Source: Thiohalophilus thiocyanatoxydans
Lineage (GTDB): Bacteria > Pseudomonadota > Gammaproteobacteria > UBA6429 > Thiohalophilaceae
DNA: 64,000 nt
Assembly: GCF_004366735.1 (NCBI RefSeq)
Contig: NZ_SOQX01000001.1
Location: forward strand, 620,001-684,000
Direction of reading: 5' to 3'
Shown here: positions 36,385 through 45,587 of the stretch, piece by piece
Position numbering within the stretch: the first letter of the stretch is position 1
Layout of the letters: each line of letters begins with the position of its first letter
Notes under the pieces: model-generated
Seen by the model: only the letters and a program-made list of their open reading frames with translations
Told to the model about the DNA's origin: nothing
Databases searched by the model: none
Made by a program: the position numbers and the translations under genes

Positions 36385-38035
36385 TTTTCCCGGTCTGCTG
36401 CATAGTTACTATCAGGCATGGTTCCGGTTTCATCCCGAGACAGCGGTGGATCTGGGGGTTCGCGGATTTGAGTCGCAACTGACACCGTTCGCCGATGACG
36501 ATATCGGTGCGCTGAATACATTGAATGAAAAACTGATCGACAGTCTTGACGAGATCGAGACATCCAGACTGACCGCGGCCCAGGTCGTTGATCGTGATGT
36601 GATGTACGGCGCGGCGGTCATCGAGTTATCCGAGACAATCGAGCATGACTGGCGCTATTGTGACCCGGCCCGCTATCTGCCTGTCCATGCCATCTATCAG
36701 CTTACCCTGCACAATCTCAAGTTAAACAAACAGCATCTGAAAACCCGCCTGGAAGCGATACCCCGGTATCTGCGTAATGCCCAGGCCAATCTGCATAACG
36801 AACCCGAAGCGATTCCACCACTATGGCTGGAGGCCGCACACACTGAAGCGGTGCAGGGGGCGGAGTATCTGCGCAGCCTGCGCAAGCATCCGATCTTTTT
36901 ACAGCATGCGCTGAACAGCGAGCTGGAACAGGCGGCACATGCCGTGGATGAATTTGCCCGGTTTATGGAGACGGCGCTGCAGCCCCATGCTGCCGGTGAC
37001 TTTGCCTGTGGCAAGACACGCTTTGAACGGCTGTTGCAGCATCGTCACGCCTTGCCGGTTTCAGCAGAGCAGTTACATGCCCTGGGAGAACGTCTGTTCG
37101 AAGAGACCCTGGCCGCCCTGAAGCAGGTCACGTTCGAGCTGCAGGGCAATGACGATATTCAGCAACTGACCGACAGGATCCAGGCCCGCCATCCGACCGC
37201 CGAACAGCTGCAGGAAACATACCGGGAGAACATGCTGGCGGCAAAAGCGTTCGTCGAACAGCAGGATCTGATCAGCCTGCCGGAACCCGAATCGCTCAGG
37301 GTGATCGAGACACCGCCCTTCCTGCGCCACGAGATCCCGTTCGCGGCCTATCTGGAGCCGCCGTTCAACGATCCCGAACAGCAGGGGTACTATTATGTTA
37401 CTCCGGTCGAGAATGCGGCGTCGCTGGGCGAGCACAACTTCGTCAGCCTGCAACACACCTGCGTCCACGAAGCGTGGCCGGGCCACCACCTGCAGTTTGT
37501 TACCGCCAACCGGGGCCGGCGCTCCAGCAGCTTGCCGCGGCTGGTGAATCCGTCTTCCACGTTGTATGAAGGCTGGGCGCTGTATTGTGAGCAGCTGATG
37601 CAGGAGCAGGGATTTCTCGACAGCCCGGAATCCCGGTTTATCCTGCTCAAGGATCGGCTGTGGCGGGCCCTGCGCATCATGCTGGATGTGGAGCTGCACA
37701 CCCGGGGGCTGCCTGTCGAGCGCGCGGCCGAGCGCATGCAGCACTGGCTGGGCTTCACCCGCGCGCAGGCGATGGCCGATCTGGGCTGGTATACCCGCTC
37801 GCCGACGGTCCCCATGGGTTATGCCACCGGCTGGGCACTGATTAATGCGACCCGCGAGCGCCTGAGGCAACTGGAGAAACCGTTTCACCTGAAATCCTTC
37901 CACGATCGGCTGCTGGCCGAGGGCTCTATTGCCCTCTCGCACGGGATACGCGAGCAGTTCGGTCATCCCGTCTGGGAGAGCGTACAGCGTGATGTCTTTG
38001 CCCGGCGCGAGTCCGATTCGGCGGCATCGATCTGA
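36377..38035 (+). CDS. DUF885 family protein, probable M1-like metallopeptidase
   Basis: A 552-residue DUF885 protein. Near the C-terminal third it has HTCVHEAWPGHHLQF (an HExxH-like HEAWPGHH motif) with a downstream EGWALYCEQLM glutamate, the layout of zinc-dependent peptidases of this family. No signal peptide at the ATG, so probably cytoplasmic. The ATG at 36377 is chosen over a GTG at 36368. Substrate unknown. Confidence 0.88.
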   Translation: MSDFPGLLHSYYQAWFRFHPETAVDLGVRGFESQLTPFADDDIGALNTLNEKLIDSLDEIETSRLTAAQVVDRDVMYGAAVIELSETIEHDWRYCDPARYLPVHAIYQLTLHNLKLNKQHLKTRLEAIPRYLRNAQANLHNEPEAIPPLWLEAAHTEAVQGAEYLRSLRKHPIFLQHALNSELEQAAHAVDEFARFMETALQPHAAGDFACGKTRFERLLQHRHALPVSAEQLHALGERLFEETLAALKQVTFELQGNDDIQQLTDRIQARHPTAEQLQETYRENMLAAKAFVEQQDLISLPEPESLRVIETPPFLRHEIPFAAYLEPPFNDPEQQGYYYVTPVENAASLGEHNFVSLQHTCVHEAWPGHHLQFVTANRGRRSSSLPRLVNPSSTLYEGWALYCEQLMQEQGFLDSPESRFILLKDRLWRALRIMLDVELHTRGLPVERAAERMQHWLGFTRAQAMADLGWYTRSPTVPMGYATGWALINATRERLRQLEKPFHLKSFHDRLLAEGSIALSHGIREQFGHPVWESVQRDVFARRESDSAASI

Positions 38036-38182
38036 TTCCCCCCCTGTTCTGAGCGACTGATCGGTCCGGCGCGATGCCGGGGAGCGAGAAGCCTACTCAT
38101 GGCCGGGGTAAAAAGACCTGACGCGCCCCGGCGGTTCGTTTAAAATGGCCGGCTTTCAGCGCCCGGCCACCAGGAGACCACC

Positions 38183-38578
38183 ATGCAACGCCCCGCCGCC
38201 ACCGCCGGATTACGTCATATCGCCCTGTTTGTTCGGGAATTTTCTGCCTGTGAGCAGTTTTATGTCGAGTTGCTGGGCATGAGTGTGGAATGGCGCCCGG
38301 ACAGCAGCAATGTCTATCTCACCTCCGGTAACGATAATCTGGCGCTGCATCGCAGCGAAGACGAATTCAGCGGGCCGCAGCATCTCGATCACCTCGGTTT
38401 TATACTCGACTCCCCCGGGGCGGTGGACGAGTGGTATGAATTTTTACGCGCCAATAAGGTGGAGATGCGCACCCGGCCCAAGACCCACCGGGATGGGGCG
38501 CGCAGCTTTTATTGTTATGATCCCGATGGCAACGTTGTGCAGATGATCTATCACCCGCCACTGGCGAAAGTGCAATGA
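38183..38578 (+). CDS. VOC-superfamily (glyoxalase-like) protein
   Basis: A 131-residue VOC protein with paired beta-alpha-beta modules: [25 protein letters not shown] at the start and [17 protein letters not shown] at the end. His and Glu positions fit a metal site. Substrate unknown. Its stop overlaps the speD start (ATGA), so the two genes are co-translated. Confidence 0.9.
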   Translation: MQRPAATAGLRHIALFVREFSACEQFYVELLGMSVEWRPDSSNVYLTSGNDNLALHRSEDEFSGPQHLDHLGFILDSPGAVDEWYEFLRANKVEMRTRPKTHRDGARSFYCYDPDGNVVQMIYHPPLAKVQ

Positions 38579-39408
38579 GAGGTAAGCTGTTGGATAAAAA
38601 ACACAGCAGAAAGATTCGTCTGATGGGGTTTAATAACCTCACCAAGACCCTGAGTTTCAATATTTACGATGTCAACTATGCCGATACGGCCGATCAACAG
38701 GCGGCCTATATCGAGTATATCGATGAGGAGTACAATGCCGAGCGCCTGACCAATATACTCACCGAGGTCAGCAACATCATCGGCGCCAATGTCCTTAACG
38801 TGGCGCGTCAGGACTACGAGCCCATGGGGGCCAGCGTCACCATGCTGATCTCCGAAGAGCCGGTCATCCCCGAAGAGGATCTCGACACCAACGCCGCGCC
38901 GGGGCCCCTGCCCGAATCGGTGGTTGGCCATCTCGACAAGAGCCACATCACCGTGCATACCTATCCGGAAAGCCATCCGGATAACGGCATCAGCACCTTT
39001 CGCGCCGATATCGACGTCTCCACCTGCGGACGCATTTCACCCCTGCGCGCATTGAACTACCTGATTCACAGCTTCGAGTCGGATATCGTGATCATGGACT
39101 ACCGCGTGCGCGGCTTCACCCGTGACGTGCGCGGCAAGAAGCATTACATCGATCACAAGATTAACTCGATCCAGAACTTCCTGGCCAAGGATACCAAGAA
39201 CCTCTACCAGATGGTCGACGTCAACATGTACCAGGAAAACATCTTTCACACCAAGATGATCCTCAAGGAATTCGATCTGGACAACTACCTGTTCGACGTC
39301 AACGCCGGGGACCTGCCGGAAAACAAACGCAAACAGCTGCACCAGCGTCTGCAAAAAGAGATGCTGGAAATCTTCTACGCCCAGAATATGCCCAAACTTT
39401 CCAAGTAA
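38575..39408 (+). CDS. speD: S-adenosylmethionine decarboxylase proenzyme (E. coli type)
   Basis: A 277-residue proenzyme. The self-cleavage site lies in [14 protein letters not shown], where Ser123 becomes the pyruvoyl group. Downstream, [30 protein letters not shown] and [15 protein letters not shown] are conserved. Provides aminopropyl groups for spermidine; no speE in the window. Overlaps the VOC gene start-stop. Confidence 0.97.
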   Translation: MRGKLLDKKHSRKIRLMGFNNLTKTLSFNIYDVNYADTADQQAAYIEYIDEEYNAERLTNILTEVSNIIGANVLNVARQDYEPMGASVTMLISEEPVIPEEDLDTNAAPGPLPESVVGHLDKSHITVHTYPESHPDNGISTFRADIDVSTCGRISPLRALNYLIHSFESDIVIMDYRVRGFTRDVRGKKHYIDHKINSIQNFLAKDTKNLYQMVDVNMYQENIFHTKMILKEFDLDNYLFDVNAGDLPENKRKQLHQRLQKEMLEIFYAQNMPKLSK

Positions 39409-39856
39409 GGGACGAGGTACGAGGGACGAGTGGCGAGGAAGATCAAAACCCGGGCTTCTCGATCGTAATTCCTATATAAATAAACTAACCACGAAGGCTC
39501 GAAGACACGAAGTTTTTAGTCTTTAATCCTTCGTGCCTTCGTGCCTTCGTGCCTTCGTGCCTTCGTGCCTTCGTGCCTTCGTGTCTTCGTGGTTAAGGGT
39601 TTCCTCGTTACTCGTCCCTCGTCACTCGGCCCTGTGTTTTAGTGGTAGGCCGGACATAGCAAAGCGGTGTCCGGCAACCCGGGAGATGCCCGATACCGCG
39701 TTGCTATATCGGGCCTACCTGCTTGTTCCAGTATAAATAAATCAACCACGAAGACGCGAAGTCACGAAGATTTTCAGTCTTTAATCCTTCGTGTCTTCGA
39801 GCCTTCGTGGTTAAGGTTTTACTCGTTACTCGTCCCTCGTCACTCGGCCCTGTGTT
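39409..39856. repeat. Nested repeat block between speD and coq7
   Basis: Outer GACGAG arms 39410-39438 and 39602-39634, inside which CGAAGACA-type arms lie at about 39487-39512 and 39528-39597 (right arm expanded to six GCCTTCGT units). Then a GTAGGCCGGACATAGC hairpin element (39641-39720), another CGAAG arm pair (39743-39771, 39788-39815) and a second right-hand GACGAG arm (39820-39852) almost identical to the first. It ends next to the coq7 stop codon. Confidence 0.85.
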
Positions 39857-40501
39857 TTAGATCCAATAGGTGGTGCGGGTCATGATCTTCGAGGTGAGCT
39901 GCATGAGCTTTTTGACGGGGAAGGGGAGTTCGGCGCCGCCGGCCTGCAGGGCGGTGGTGGCGTGGTGGCCTTCGTCTTCTTTCATTTGCTCCAGGACGGC
40001 GCGGGATTTGGCGTCGCTTTCATCCAGTTGTTCAAGATGACTGTCGAGATGGCGCACCACCTGGTGTTCGGTTTCGGCAACGAAGCCGAGACTCCACTTG
40101 TCGCCGGCCAGCCCGGCCAGGGCGCCGATACTCACCGAGCCGGCATACCACAGGGGATTGAGATAACTCTTGTGGCCGCCGAGCCGGTTGATGCGCGATT
40201 CGCACCAGGCCAGATGATCGTTCTCCTCCAGCGCGGCACGCTCCATCTTCTCGCGGACATCCGGCAGCCGGGCAGTCAACGCCTGGCCCTGATACAACCC
40301 CTGGGCCGAGACCTCCCCGGCGTGATTAATACGCATCAGCCGTGCCGCCAGAACCTTCTGCTCTTCATCCAGCTCGGCCTCCTCGACCGCATCGGCCGGA
40401 TTCGGCCGCTCGGTCACCACCGGCTTGCCCAGCAGGGTGCGCAGGCCGAGATCGACGTTCATCAGCAGGTGATCGACGGGGCTGTAGTGACGTTTTTCCA
40501 T
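39857..40501 (-). CDS. coq7: 2-octaprenyl-3-methyl-6-methoxy-1,4-benzoquinol hydroxylase
   Basis: A 214-residue di-iron hydroxylase of ubiquinone synthesis. Iron-ligand motifs: [38 protein letters not shown] and EDEGHH. Full length for bacterial Coq7. Presence of ubiquinone fits an aerobic proteobacterium. Repeat DNA directly follows the stop codon. Confidence 0.97.
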   Translation of the reverse strand: MEKRHYSPVDHLLMNVDLGLRTLLGKPVVTERPNPADAVEEAELDEEQKVLAARLMRINHAGEVSAQGLYQGQALTARLPDVREKMERAALEENDHLAWCESRINRLGGHKSYLNPLWYAGSVSIGALAGLAGDKWSLGFVAETEHQVVRHLDSHLEQLDESDAKSRAVLEQMKEDEGHHATTALQAGGAELPFPVKKLMQLTSKIMTRTTYWI

Positions 40502-40564
40502 ATCGGTAAAATACTCCGGTCGGGATGCAGGTTCAAGATTCTGCGTTGATTAAAGGAAAAGCAT

Positions 40565-40786
40565 TCACCGCAGAGACGCAGAGAACACAGAGTAAATCAT
40601 TTTATTTTCATGTTAACGACGGAACGCGATATGCACACCGTGGAGCTGGAATCAAGTACAACATAAAATCAGTAAACCCAGTCTTCAAGGTTACAAATAT
40701 AATGGCCATAGCAACAGTGTTGGTCAGGATGACTCTCTTTCATTTAGCCAAAATCTCTGCGTCCCCTGCGTCTCTGCGGTAAAACA
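40565..40786. repeat. Inverted CGCAGAGA arm pair enclosing about 160 bases
   Basis: Left arm 40565-40594 (TTCACCGCAGAGACGCAGAG) and right arm 40756-40784 (CTCTGCGTCTCTGCGGTAAA) are inverted. The enclosed DNA is not repeat-like and may be a gene fragment (next entry). The right arm ends 3 bases from the stop codon of the gene at 40787. Confidence 0.8.
40597..40755 (+). pseudogene. Possible fragment of an outer-membrane beta-barrel gene trapped between repeat arms
   Basis: One frame reads VNDGTRYAHRGAGIKYNI and, after a one-base frame change near 40685, another reads GYKYNGHSNSVGQDDSLSFSQ. The alternating aromatic/polar pattern resembles C-terminal strands of small outer-membrane proteins. There is no start and the frame is broken, so at most this is a relic. 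Could be chance. Confidence 0.3.
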
Positions 40787-41305
40787 TTAAAAGTAGTACC
40801 CCAGGCTGATGTAATTGATGCCGAAGTCTTCCTCGTCGCTCATCATGCTGTACTCCAGTTCCCAGTAGTTTCCGCTCTCCAGCGGGTAGCCGTAAGCGAT
40901 GCCCCAGCTCAGGCCGCTACCCTCGCGGTGTTCGCTCTCGCCGCCGAGGTCGTAACGCACCTGCCAGTCGATGTAACCGGCCTTGAGTTTAAAATAATGC
41001 CTTGGACCAAGATGCAGTACGCCATACAGGGCGTGGCTGTCCATCTCCCAGTCCTCGAGTCCGGTGCGGGTTTCCCCTTCTATGACCGACGTGCTCAGCT
41101 CGAATTGCAAACCCAGGGCGGCCGAGTCGCCGCGTAACAGCTTGCCGCCGACGGTCAGGCCGACATTCAGCGCCGGCTCATAGGCGGGATCCTCGTGTTC
41201 CAGCACGCCGGCCTTGACCGCAAAGTGCTCCTTGTCCCGCGCCGTCGTCGAGGTGGTCACAGCCAGTAGCAGCAAAAGCCAGGGCAGTTGTTTCAAGGCG
41301 ATCAT
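40787..41305 (-). CDS. Outer-membrane beta-barrel protein of unknown function
   Basis: A 172-residue protein with signal peptide (LPWLLLLLAVTTSTTA) and about eight amphipathic strands ending in INYISLGYYF, with a C-terminal Phe as in outer-membrane barrels. No specific family recognised. Its ATG overlaps the stop of the GlcF-like gene (ATGA), so it is co-translated with it, an unusual pairing. Confidence 0.7.
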   Translation of the reverse strand: MIALKQLPWLLLLLAVTTSTTARDKEHFAVKAGVLEHEDPAYEPALNVGLTVGGKLLRGDSAALGLQFELSTSVIEGETRTGLEDWEMDSHALYGVLHLGPRHYFKLKAGYIDWQVRYDLGGESEHREGSGLSWGIAYGYPLESGNYWELEYSMMSDEEDFGINYISLGYYF

Positions 41306-42534
41306 AGGGTACCCTCGATATATTCACGTAGCAGGGTCAGAGGATGCAGCACGGGCCGTCTGTCATGCTGTTCGATTAACCCCGATTGCAGATGCAGGGC
41401 ACAACCGATGTTGGTGGTCACTACCCGATCCGGTTTCTGTTGAGCAATGGCCTCCAGTTTATGCTGGCGCAATTGATCGGCAAAGAGGGGATAGCGCAGC
41501 AGGTAACTGCCGGCCGCGCCGCAGCAGGTGGCGTTATCAGCCAGGGGGATGACGGTCAGCCCCGGAATCCGTTGTAACAGCCGATAGCTGTCATCGCTGT
41601 TGCGCAACACATTCTGGGCGCTACAGGGTTCATGCACGGCCACGGTTTCTTCCCCGCCGTGCAGCTGCAGCGTCTCGGGCCAGGGCTGTGCGGCAATAAA
41701 ACTGACCGCATCACGCACCGGGGCTCCCGGTTGCATCTCCCGGAGTTGGGCGGCACAGCCGGTGGCCGTGACAATCACCGCGTCGAAGGGCCCGGTGAAG
41801 GCATCGCGATTCTGCGTCGCCAGCGCGTTGGCCCGATCTTGCTGACCACTGTGCGCATGCAGGGCGCCGCAGCACTGCTGGGTCGGGGGAATGACCACCT
41901 CGTAGCCGAAATGGCGCAGTACCTCGAGGGTATCGTGCAGTGTGGTGTGGTCGGCCGCCGCGCTGATACAGCCGGTGAACAGTGCCACCTGGCCCTGGCG
42001 GGTGCCGTAGGCCGGGTAACGCGCTTGAAAAGGGCGCGGCCAGGGCAGCGGCGGCAGGGTCAGGCCGCGGCGCAGCCAGGGCGATAAGCGGCCCAGTCCC
42101 AGTCGGCGGGCCAGCCCCGTCAGCCCGCTACGCTGGGTGAGCACAATGAGCCGGCCAAGCCGGCGCAACCAGCGCGGGCGGGTCACCAGCGCCAGTCCCA
42201 GCCGGGCCGCCCGGCCGGGCCGGCGATCCTGTTCCAGCAACTGCTGGCCCAGATCGAACAGTCGCCCGTATTGCACCCCGGAAGGGCAGACCCGCTCGCA
42301 GCGGCGGCACAGCAGGCAGTGATCGATGTGCTCGCGCAGTTTCTCGCCGGCGTCGAGCTGGCCGTTGGCCAGTGCCTGCAACAGGGCAATGCGCCCGCGC
42401 GGCGACTCGTTCTCGGTCAGATCGGCCTGGTAAGTGGGGCAATGGGGCAGACACAGCCCGCATTTGACGCACTGCTCGGCCAGCTGATCGATCTGTCGGG
42501 AAAGGGGCAAGGGCTCGGAACCATCGGGCTGCAT
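41302..42534 (-). CDS. glcF: Glycolate oxidase iron-sulfur subunit-like protein
   Basis: A 410-residue GlcF/LutA-type protein. Two 4Fe-4S motifs (CVKCGLCLPHCP near 22-33 and CLLCRRCERVCPSG near 73-86) and two CCG domains (CCGALHAHSG and CCGAAGSYLL). It passes electrons from a flavin oxidase subunit. GlcD/GlcE are not here. With Gph in the same window it could finish 2-phosphoglycolate salvage, or serve lactate-type oxidation. Confidence 0.85.
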   Translation of the reverse strand: MQPDGSEPLPLSRQIDQLAEQCVKCGLCLPHCPTYQADLTENESPRGRIALLQALANGQLDAGEKLREHIDHCLLCRRCERVCPSGVQYGRLFDLGQQLLEQDRRPGRAARLGLALVTRPRWLRRLGRLIVLTQRSGLTGLARRLGLGRLSPWLRRGLTLPPLPWPRPFQARYPAYGTRQGQVALFTGCISAAADHTTLHDTLEVLRHFGYEVVIPPTQQCCGALHAHSGQQDRANALATQNRDAFTGPFDAVIVTATGCAAQLREMQPGAPVRDAVSFIAAQPWPETLQLHGGEETVAVHEPCSAQNVLRNSDDSYRLLQRIPGLTVIPLADNATCCGAAGSYLLRYPLFADQLRQHKLEAIAQQKPDRVVTTNIGCALHLQSGLIEQHDRRPVLHPLTLLREYIEGTL

Positions 42535-42601
42535 TATTCGGCAAGTCTACCCTGTTACGCCATCAAGTTTCAGCCCGATATATGGCATAATCTTAAATAA
42601 C

Positions 42602-42813
42602 AGGGACGAGTTACGAGGGGCGAGTGACGAGGTTTTTTTATATTCCCTCCCCCTGACCCCCTCCCTGTGGGAGGGGGAACCGATCTTTGCTGGCAGCAAG
42701 ATTCGTTCCCTCCCCTGAAAGGGGAGCACCCTGAGGGCATAAAGGCCCGGGAGGGGGGATAAAATTCAGCCCCGGCAAAACCCCTGCCCCTCGTAACTCG
42801 TCCCTCGGCCCTG
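42602..42813. repeat. GACGAG-armed composite cassette with inner CCTCCCCCTGACCCCC element
   Basis: Left arm 42602-42632 starts CAGGGACGAG and right arm 42786-42813 ends CTCGGCCCTG; they are inverse 7-base-period arrays. The insert holds paired CCTCCCCCTGACCCCCTCC and CCCTCCCCTGAAAGGGGAG stretches. The same arms plus the same inner element occur inside yqaA (51431-51688). Confidence 0.85.
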
Positions 42814-42828
42814 ATCTCAGGAGTTGTT

Positions 42829-43137
42829 ATGTCCTTTTACAAGCACCACGTCTTTTTCTGCGTCAACCAGCGCGAGGAAGGGGAAACCTGCTGCGCCAAC
42901 TGCGGCGCCCAGCAGATGCGGGATTATGCCAAGCAGCGGGTCAAGGACCTCGGCCTCCACGGCAAGGGCGAGATCCGCATCAACAACGCCGGCTGCCTGG
43001 ATCGCTGCGAGGAGGGGCCGGTCATCGTCGTCTACCCCGACGAGACCTGGTACACCTACGTCGATGAAGAAGACATCGACGAGATCATCGAGGAACATCT
43101 GCTTAACGGCAGAGTCGTGGATCGGTTAAAAATATAG
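42829..43137 (+). CDS. Thioredoxin-like [2Fe-2S] ferredoxin
   Basis: A 102-residue protein with cluster cysteines in FFCVNQREEGETCC and NNAGCLDRCEEGPVIVVYP, the pattern of thioredoxin-fold 2Fe-2S proteins. Likely a soluble electron carrier; partner unknown. A CAGGAG ribosome site (inside the end of the repeat cassette) precedes the ATG. Confidence 0.9.
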   Translation: MSFYKHHVFFCVNQREEGETCCANCGAQQMRDYAKQRVKDLGLHGKGEIRINNAGCLDRCEEGPVIVVYPDETWYTYVDEEDIDEIIEEHLLNGRVVDRLKI

Positions 43138-43680
43138 AAAACAAAGTTGGCAGATGGCAGTTCGCAGTCGGAAGTCGGAAGTCGGAAATCGGAAATCGGA
43201 AATCGGAAATCGGAAATCGGAAATCGGAAATCGGAAATCGGGATGGGAGGAGCGCCTCCGGCGCGAAAGACCGTGCAGCCCGATAGACTGTCGCGGCTGG
43301 GTCGCTCTCGGCTCACTGTAGAACCCCTTCGGGTTTCATTCAGTATTTCCTCGCGTTGCTCAGGTCATGTCTCATAGAACCCCTGTGGGTTTCATTATGA
43401 GTACCCTACCTATCTCCGATAGGTCAGGGCACCATGCCTCCCGCGACAGAGCCCGCCCCGCGAGCAAGGCGAGTGTTTTGGGTGTTAGTACATCCATGTA
43501 CGTCAAGCCCCTCCCACAATGGCCCTGGCTTTGTGGGAGGCGATTACATCGGCGACCGATCGTGCCACACGGCAAGATCTATCACGGCAAAGCTCCTGCG
43601 ATCGATGGGGCCGGGTTTTGATTTTCCTCGTCCCTCGTAACTCGTCCCTCGTCACTGCTGTCCGAACGGGCAAGGATTAT
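43138..43680. repeat. Repeat-rich gap between the ferredoxin gene and the hydrolase gene
   Basis: No gene. Contains a TTGGCAG-type left arm (43147-43165), a GAAATCG array (about 43175-43228), REP-like GGAGCGCC...GGCGCGA hairpins (43240-43300), two AGAACCCC..GGGTTTCAT hairpins (about 43320 and 43377), further GTGGGAGGCGATTAC-type sequence, and one right-hand GACGAG arm (43625-43656). Confidence 0.75.
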
Positions 43681-43682
43681 TC

Positions 43683-44327
43683 ATGAGTCAAAATCAGTTA
43701 ATCGAAGGTCCGGCCGGCAAGCTGGAAATCCGTGTCGAGGAGCCCGACCACCCGGCGCCGGTGGCGGTGCTCTGCCATCCCCATCCGTTGCATGGCGGTA
43801 GCCTGACCAACAAGGTGGTGCATATTCTCGCCTCGACTATGAACCGGCTGGGCGCGAGGGCGGTGCGCTTTAACTTCCGGGGGGTAGGCCGCTCCGAGGG
43901 CCAGTTCGACAACATGGTCGGCGAGCTCGAGGATCTGCGCGCAGTGGTCGACTGGGTGCGGGAACACTATCCCGGTGCACCGCTGTGGCTGGGCGGCTTC
44001 TCCTTCGGCGCCCAGGTGGCGCTCAAGATGCACGCGCAGGTAGGCGCCGAGCGGTTGCTGGTCGCCGCGCCGCCCCTGTCTCTCTACGGCAGCGACGACC
44101 TGCCCGAGATCGCGATCCCCTGGCTGGTCATCCAGGGCAGCGCCGACGAAGTCATCGACGCCGCCCAGGTCCGCGATTGGGCCGCCCGCCAGACCCATAA
44201 CCCGCCCCGGCTCATCTGGCTCGACGGCGCTAGCCACTTCTTTCACGGGCGATTGAACGAGCTGCGCGATGCGGTGATCGAGGCCTGGCCCACGCTGTCG
44301 CCGGGGGCGACAGCTCAGGGCCGATAA
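43683..44327 (+). CDS. Alpha/beta hydrolase
   Basis: A 214-residue hydrolase. Oxyanion region CHPHPLHGGSLTNKVVH, FNFRGVGRSEG, nucleophile elbow GGFSFGAQ (Ser), later VIQGSADEVID (Asp) and GASHFFHG (His) complete a catalytic triad. It matches the small family often annotated alpha/beta hydrolase, YfbB/YcjY-like. Substrate unknown. Confidence 0.88.
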   Translation: MSQNQLIEGPAGKLEIRVEEPDHPAPVAVLCHPHPLHGGSLTNKVVHILASTMNRLGARAVRFNFRGVGRSEGQFDNMVGELEDLRAVVDWVREHYPGAPLWLGGFSFGAQVALKMHAQVGAERLLVAAPPLSLYGSDDLPEIAIPWLVIQGSADEVIDAAQVRDWAARQTHNPPRLIWLDGASHFFHGRLNELRDAVIEAWPTLSPGATAQGR

Positions 44328-44333
44328 TGAAAG

Positions 44334-44686
44334 CTGGCAGTCTGCAGATGGCAGTTCGCAGTTATACGACTTCCAGAGTCCGGAGTCCGGAAGAGCGGCT
44401 TCGCCGCGATGGGCCTTGCCGGGCGGTACGGTCTATCGCGCCGGAGGTGCCCCTACAGCTTTACTGTGCAAGGTGCTTTTCCTCGTCACTCGTTCCTCGC
44501 CCCTCGCCCCTGCGTCCGAAGGACGCCGGGAGGGGCTTTCAGCCGCGACAATCATCGGGCTGTATGGCCTATCGCGCCGGAGGCGCTCCTACAGTTTCCG
44601 GCATGGGGTTATACTTCTGCCAACTGCCAACTGCCAACTGCCAACTGCCAACTGCCAACTGCCAACTGCCAACTGCCAACTCAGCC
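44334..44686. repeat. Inverted TGGCAGT / AACTGCC arm pair with REP-like insert
   Basis: Left arm about 44334-44364, right arm an array of about eight AACTGCC units (44628-44681). Between them are two REP-like GGAGGTGCC/GGAGGCGCTCC elements and a partial GACGAG arm. The array ends 5 bases from the stop of the toxin gene. Confidence 0.85.
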
Positions 44687-44977
44687 CTACCACTGACCAG
44701 GGATCCGTCGAGCCAGATGAAAAACACGTAGTATTTCGATTTGTTGCAATCGTGGGCGAACCCGGTAGGGAATAATGTAGCGGGTGTTGGGAATCAGGAG
44801 CTCCCGGGTGCCGGGAACCCGTCCTACCCGGCCCAGAGCCGGGTTGTCTGCCAGTAGGCTGATGCTGTGTTCGATCCGCTGAACGACGAGTCGGGCCGCC
44901 TCGGGATCCTCATTCGCGATATAAGCGGCTTCCTGTTCGAGATTAATCAGCGCCTTCCGTAGCCACTTTATCCGCAT
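44687..44977 (-). CDS. parE: RelE/ParE-family toxin
   Basis: A 96-residue protein with the ParE/RelE fold signature: MRIKWLRKALINLEQEAAYIANEDPEAARLVV at the start (helical hairpin), NPALGRVGRVPGTREL, and YIIPYRV...IEILRVFHLAR at the end. Follows its antitoxin gene by 3 bases. Toxins of this family block gyrase or cleave mRNA; which one is not determined. Confidence 0.9.
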   Translation of the reverse strand: MRIKWLRKALINLEQEAAYIANEDPEAARLVVQRIEHSISLLADNPALGRVGRVPGTRELLIPNTRYIIPYRVRPRLQQIEILRVFHLARRIPGQW

Positions 44978-44980
44978 GGA

Positions 44981-45217
44981 TTACCTCAACTTGTCGAATA
45001 CCGCTTTGACTTCTTCATCCGGGGCAAAGTCCCCGGCGTCGGCCTCATTAATTGCGGCTTCAGTTTCGCGGATTTGCCATTCGTTCAGTTCGATGAAATC
45101 CCGTACCGCCTCCGTGGCGAGATAGGATTTACTCCGGTGGGTGATTTTGGCAAGCCTGTCCAGACGTGACTTGAGCTCGGCGTCCAGGCGGATGGTCATG
45201 GTGGTGGACTGTGACAT
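44981..45217 (-). CDS. Ribbon-helix-helix antitoxin (CopG/ParD type)
   Basis: A 78-residue protein starting MSQSTTMTIRLDAELKSRLDRLAKI, the ribbon-helix-helix DNA-binding motif, with SKSYLATEAVRDFIE and an acidic C-terminus (ADAGDFAPDEEVKAVFDKL) that would wrap the toxin. Likely represses the pair. Sits directly upstream of the ParE-like gene. Confidence 0.9.
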   Translation of the reverse strand: MSQSTTMTIRLDAELKSRLDRLAKITHRSKSYLATEAVRDFIELNEWQIRETEAAINEADAGDFAPDEEVKAVFDKLR

Positions 45218-45285
45218 GCAGCCTCCTCAGAGGGATGTTCGAGTGTACACATTATAACACAACCCGGTGCGCCCGGCGGGCGCAC

Positions 45286-45459
45286 AGTTACGAGGGGCGA
45301 GTGGCGAGGGACGAGTGAGAGGAAAAGCCTGCTCCAAAAGTCTGTAGGAGCGCCTTCGGCGCGACAGACCGTGCCGCATGGGAAGATATATCGCGGCGCA
45401 GCCGCTTTCAGAAGCGGTTTTGACCTTCCTCGGACCTCGTAACTCGTCCCTCGGCCCTG
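45286..45459. repeat. GACGAG-armed cassette enclosing a REP pair
   Basis: Left arm about 45289-45321, right arm 45429-45459 ending CTCGGCCCTG. The insert is a REP-like pair: TGTAGGAGCGCCTTCGGCGCGACAG (45343-45367) and an inverse GCGGCGCAGCCGC half (45391-45403). Confidence 0.8.
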
Positions 45460-45552
45460 TGCCCGACCAGGCCTGATGCCGTCATGCTGAAAGCTGGTAA
45501 CCCTTGTTTTTTATAGGAAAATTCTCGACTAAAAAAATCGGGCACCTGGGGC

Positions 45553-45581
45553 TTGATCACAGATTAGAGTTCTATTATATT
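45553..45581 (+). promoter_or_regulatory. Sigma-70-type promoter upstream of rplM
   Basis: TTGATC at 45553-45558 and TATATT at 45576-45581 with a 17-base spacer. It would start a transcript near 45588. Confidence 0.6.
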
Positions 45582-45587
45582 AGAAAA

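Noticed and set aside
39533-39736. Reading frame of repeated CLRAFVPS units after speD
   Set aside because: It is the translation of the expanded GCCTTCGT repeat arm, with no ribosome site.
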